From the NCBI GenBank assembly GCA_016793165.1, contig JAEULA010000003.1, forward strand, positions 1 through 47,232: a stretch of 47,232 bases of DNA, given 5' to 3'. The number at the start of each line of letters is the position of its first letter. Within the stretch, counting starts at the first letter, position 1. The position numbers and the translations under genes are program-made. Origin of the DNA: Alphaproteobacteria bacterium (GTDB lineage: Bacteria; Pseudomonadota; Alphaproteobacteria; CACIAM-22H2). Shown one piece after another: positions 44,774 to 47,232 of the stretch. The notes below the pieces were generated by a model, which was not told the origin of the DNA, did no database searches, and was given only the letters and a program-made list of their open reading frames with translations.

Positions 44774-46743
44774 TCCGCGGCCTCGCGCTGCGGACGGGCG
44801 GCGGGCATGTCGCGGATCGCGAGGTCGGCCTCGAGCCGTCCCTTGCGGCCGTCCTCGAAGATCACGTCGGTGGCGATGTGCGCGCGCGGCGCGTCGCCGT
44901 ACAGGCCCTCGACCAGGGACTGGTAGCGCTCGGCGATGAAGCTGCGCCGGACCTTGCGCGTGCGCGTGAGCTCGCCGTCGTCGGCGTCGAGCTCCTTGTG
45001 CAGGATGAGGAAGCGGCGCACCTGCGAGCCGGCCAGCGCAGGGTCGGCGGCGAGATCGCGGTTCACCTGCGCGACGCAGTCGGCGACCAGATCGTAGACC
45101 TCCGGCTTCGCGGCGAGCTCCTGGTACGAGGCGTAGGCGATGCCGCGCTTCTCGGCCCAGTTGCCGGTGGCCTCGAGATCGATGTTGATGAAGGCGGTCG
45201 CCATGTCGCGCCCGGCGCCGAAGGCCACGGCCTCCTTGATGAAGGCGAAGAACTTCAGCTTGTTCTCGATGTATTTGGGCGCGAACAGCGTTCCGTCGCG
45301 CAGACGGCCGACGTCCTTGGCGCGGTCGATGATCTTGAGGTGGCCGTCGGCGTCGAAGACGCCGGCATCGCCGGTGCGCAGCCAGCCGTCGGAAGTCTTG
45401 GCCTCGGCCGTCGCGGCCTCGTTCTTGTAGTAGAGCTTGAACACGCCCGGGCTCTTCACCAGCACCTCGCCGTTGTCCGCGAGCCGGATCGCGACGTCGG
45501 GCGCGGCCGGACCGACCGTGTCGACCTTGATCTGCCCGTCGGGCTGCAGGCAGATGAACACGCTCGCCTCGGTCATGCCGTAGAGCTGCTTCAGGTTCAG
45601 GCCGAGCGAGCGGTAGAACGCGAACAGGTCGGGGCCGATCGCCTCGCCGGCGGTGTAGCCGACGCGCATGCGGCTGAGCCCGAGCACGTTCTTGAGCGGT
45701 CCGTAGACCAGCAGCTCTCCGAGGCGGTAGAGCAGCCGGTCCGCCGCGCCGACGGGTTTGCCGTCGAGGATGTCGATGCCGACGCGCCGCGCGTGGTCCA
45801 TGAAGTAGCGGAACATGCGGCGCTTGAGAGCGCCTGCGTCCTCCATCCGGATCGTCACCTGGGTGAGCAGGTTCTCGAAGATGCGCGGCGGCGCGAAGAA
45901 GAAGGTCGGGCCGATCTCGCGCAGGTCGGTCAGGACCGTCGCGCCCGATTCCGGACAGGCGACGCAGAAGCCGGCAACCAGGGCCTCGCCGTAGGAGAAG
46001 ATGTGGTCGCCGACCCAGGCCATCGGAAGATAAGCGAGGATCTCGTCCCGATCGGTGAGCCGGTCGAACGCCACGGCGTTTGCCGCGGTGACCATCACGT
46101 TGGCGTAGGTGAGCATGACGCCCTTGGGCTTGCCGGTCGTGCCCGAGGTGTAGAGCATCACGCCGATGTCGTCGGCCTTGCCCTTGGCGATCTCGCGCCG
46201 CACGCGCTCCGGGTCCTTCGCCAGCGCCTCGCGGCCCATGGCCATCAGGCTCTCGAGCGAGGTCAGGCGCGCGTGGTCGTAGTCGCGCAGGCCGCGCGGA
46301 TCGTCGTAGATGATTCGCCCGAGCCGCGCGGTGCGGGCGCCTGCGGCGAGCAGCTTGTCGACCTGCTCCTGGTCCTCGGCGAAGGCGATTCCCGCCTCGG
46401 CATGGTCGATGACGTACGCCATCTCCTCGGCGACGGCGTCCTGATAGAGCGGAACGGGGATGGCGCCGATGCATTGCGCGGCACACAGGGCGCCGTAGAG
46501 CAGCGGGCGATTGTCGCCGGTGACCGTGATCGTCGTGCCGCGCGCCGCCCCGAGCTCGAGCAGGCCCGCGGCGATCGCGTGCACGTCGTCGCGCCAGCGC
46601 CGCCAGGTCCAGGTCTGCCAGATGCCGAGATGTTTTTCGCGGAAGGCGGGCCGATCGCCGCGTTGCTTGATCGCGTGCTCGAGCAGCTTGGGAAACGTGT
46701 CGCGGTCGGCGGCGAAGCCGGGAGGATCCGCGCGCGCCGTCAT
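44770..46743 (-). CDS. Long-chain acyl-CoA synthetase/ligase (AMP-binding)
   Basis: 657 residues. It activates a carboxylic acid with ATP and CoA. YTSGTTGKPKGVMLTYANV is the AMP-binding P-loop, YGMTEAS the adenine motif, and GWLRTGDAGVFDADGHLKIIDRAKD the hinge. A 40-residue insertion after the hinge region and NWAEKRGIAYASYQELAAKPEV resemble the FadD15/long-chain ligase branch. It leads the Liv cluster and overlaps livG by four bases, which suggests the importer brings in an acid that this enzyme activates. The ATG 46743 has a weak ribosome site; a promoter lies about 110 bases upstream. Confidence 0.9.
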   Translation of the reverse strand: MTARADPPGFAADRDTFPKLLEHAIKQRGDRPAFREKHLGIWQTWTWRRWRDDVHAIAAGLLELGAARGTTITVTGDNRPLLYGALCAAQCIGAIPVPLYQDAVAEEMAYVIDHAEAGIAFAEDQEQVDKLLAAGARTARLGRIIYDDPRGLRDYDHARLTSLESLMAMGREALAKDPERVRREIAKGKADDIGVMLYTSGTTGKPKGVMLTYANVMVTAANAVAFDRLTDRDEILAYLPMAWVGDHIFSYGEALVAGFCVACPESGATVLTDLREIGPTFFFAPPRIFENLLTQVTIRMEDAGALKRRMFRYFMDHARRVGIDILDGKPVGAADRLLYRLGELLVYGPLKNVLGLSRMRVGYTAGEAIGPDLFAFYRSLGLNLKQLYGMTEASVFICLQPDGQIKVDTVGPAAPDVAIRLADNGEVLVKSPGVFKLYYKNEAATAEAKTSDGWLRTGDAGVFDADGHLKIIDRAKDVGRLRDGTLFAPKYIENKLKFFAFIKEAVAFGAGRDMATAFINIDLEATGNWAEKRGIAYASYQELAAKPEVYDLVADCVAQVNRDLAADPALAGSQVRRFLILHKELDADDGELTRTRKVRRSFIAERYQSLVEGLYGDAPRAHIATDVIFEDGRKGRLEADLAIRDMPAARPQREAAE

Positions 46744-46859
46744 CCGCGGCGCCGTCCGGCGGCGAGTTGAACGGTGACGATCACTCCCAGCCTCCCATGC
46801 CCTCGAGCCTTCAGTCCCTTTGCCGGCGGCTTGTTCTGTCGGGCGCGCTCGGCTCTCGC

Positions 46860-46889
46860 TAGCTACCCTTGCTTCCCGCGAAGGGTCAA
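46860..46889 (-). promoter_or_regulatory. Candidate promoter and operator of the ligase-Liv operon
   Basis: On the minus strand, TTGACC (46884-46889) and TAGCTA (46860-46865) with an 18-base spacer look like a good -35/-10. The inverted repeat ACCCTT-N10-AAGGGT (46865-46870 and 46881-46886) covers the -35 end and spacer, where a repressor would block polymerase. The probable TetR gene lies just upstream. Confidence 0.5.
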
Positions 46890-46922
46890 CCGGCGGCTGG
46901 CCCCCGGGCCTTGAAACGCGAA

Positions 46923-46950
46923 GCGCCGCGGATCGCAGGACCCGCGGCGC
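46923..46950 (-). terminator. Hairpin downstream of the probable TetR gene
   Basis: A perfect 9-bp stem pairs 46923-46931 with 46942-46950 around a 10-base loop, 25 bases past the stop at 46975. On the minus strand it is followed by a weak T-rich stretch (TTCGCGTTTC). It probably separates the regulator transcript from the ligase promoter. Confidence 0.45.
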
Positions 46951-46974
46951 CGATCGCTTGGCCGGGCCGGCCGA

Positions 46975-47232
46975 TCATCCGTGACCGGGCTTCGTGGGGG
47001 CCCGGGTGCCGTGGGCGCGACGCACCAGCGCGGTGTCGTCGGCTGCGGCAGCGGGCAGGGGCAGCGCGACGATCCGATCGGCGTCGACGCTCGGCACGCC
47101 GAGGAGCTTGAGAATGTATCGGGCGGTCGCGGCGCCATCGGTCGCGGCGCGGGCCGGGTCGCCGGCGGCGGCATGGATGGTCGCGATCACGAGGCCGAAG
47201 ATGGCGCGCAACGTGACGTCGCTCTCGGCGAT
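46975..47232 (-). CDS. C-terminal part of a probable TetR-family regulator (5' end outside window)
   Basis: The frame is open to the window edge; only about 85 C-terminal residues are seen. TLRAIFGLVIATIHAAAGDP followed by a helix and ARYILKLLGV resembles the end of a TetR ligand-binding domain, then an Ala/Pro-rich tail. No DNA-binding part is visible, so the call rests on weak resemblance and position upstream of an acyl-CoA ligase, a common TetR target. Confidence 0.45.
   Translation of the reverse strand: MAESDVTLRAIFGLVIATIHAAAGDPARAATDGAATARYILKLLGVPSVDADRIVALPLPAAAADDTALVRRAHGTRAPTKPGHG

Overview
The window is about 70% G+C, with tightly packed genes, frequent 4-base start/stop overlaps and GTG/TTG starts. 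It is rich in ABC importers for amino acids and peptides. This suggests a heterotrophic, scavenging alphaproteobacterium (Rhodospirillales- or Hyphomicrobiales-like). That placement is inferred from gene content and style, not from a marker gene. I see no tRNA, rRNA, CRISPR array, phage or transposase.

Layout. (1) 1-5700, plus strand: the end of a flavin monooxygenase, a NagB-like sugar-phosphate deaminase, and a complete polar amino-acid ABC importer (binding protein, two permeases, ATPase) with a block of strong hairpins after the binding-protein gene. (2) 18231 down to 5718, minus strand: a ten-gene operon with two metal-dependent deaminases flanking an MTA/purine-nucleoside phosphorylase, a glycosyl-hydrolase-like protein, a complete Dpp-type ABC importer and an FAD oxidoreductase. 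It reads as import and breakdown of a purine nucleoside such as 5'-methylthioadenosine or a relative. (3) 18400-20899, plus: an MlrC-like M81 peptidase and a D-2-hydroxyacid dehydrogenase, divergent from (2). (4) 21442-29313, plus: an unknown membrane protein, an Asp/Glu-racemase-like protein without its catalytic cysteines, and a second Dpp-type importer with its two ATPases fused. (5) 29371-34522: a Sel1 lipoprotein, a glycine-rich exported protein, a CigR-like protein, an M19-like dipeptidase, a DmpA-type P1 peptidase and a single-domain BLUF blue-light sensor. (6) 34548-39318: a bicupin, an old-yellow-enzyme homologue and an orphan 2-oxoglutarate dehydrogenase E1 homologue. (7) 41706 down to 39335, minus: a three-gene operon of an Lgt-like membrane protein, a radical SAM protein of the tetraether-synthase (Tes/COG1964) type and a small two-helix membrane protein. 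(8) 47232 down to 41931, minus: the end of a probable TetR regulator, an acyl-CoA ligase and branched-chain-type LivG, LivH and LivM.

The most unusual system is (7). An Lgt-family protein lacking the usual Lgt catalytic His and Asn is translationally coupled to a multi-cluster radical SAM enzyme resembling those that join lipid tails. It is a good candidate for an undescribed membrane-lipid or lipoprotein modification. The second is (2), where the phosphorylase carries an Asn at the purine-selecting position. That fits a deaminate-then-phosphorolyse route. Strong intergenic hairpins recur inside the transporter operons and one is a nested, REPIN-like palindrome.
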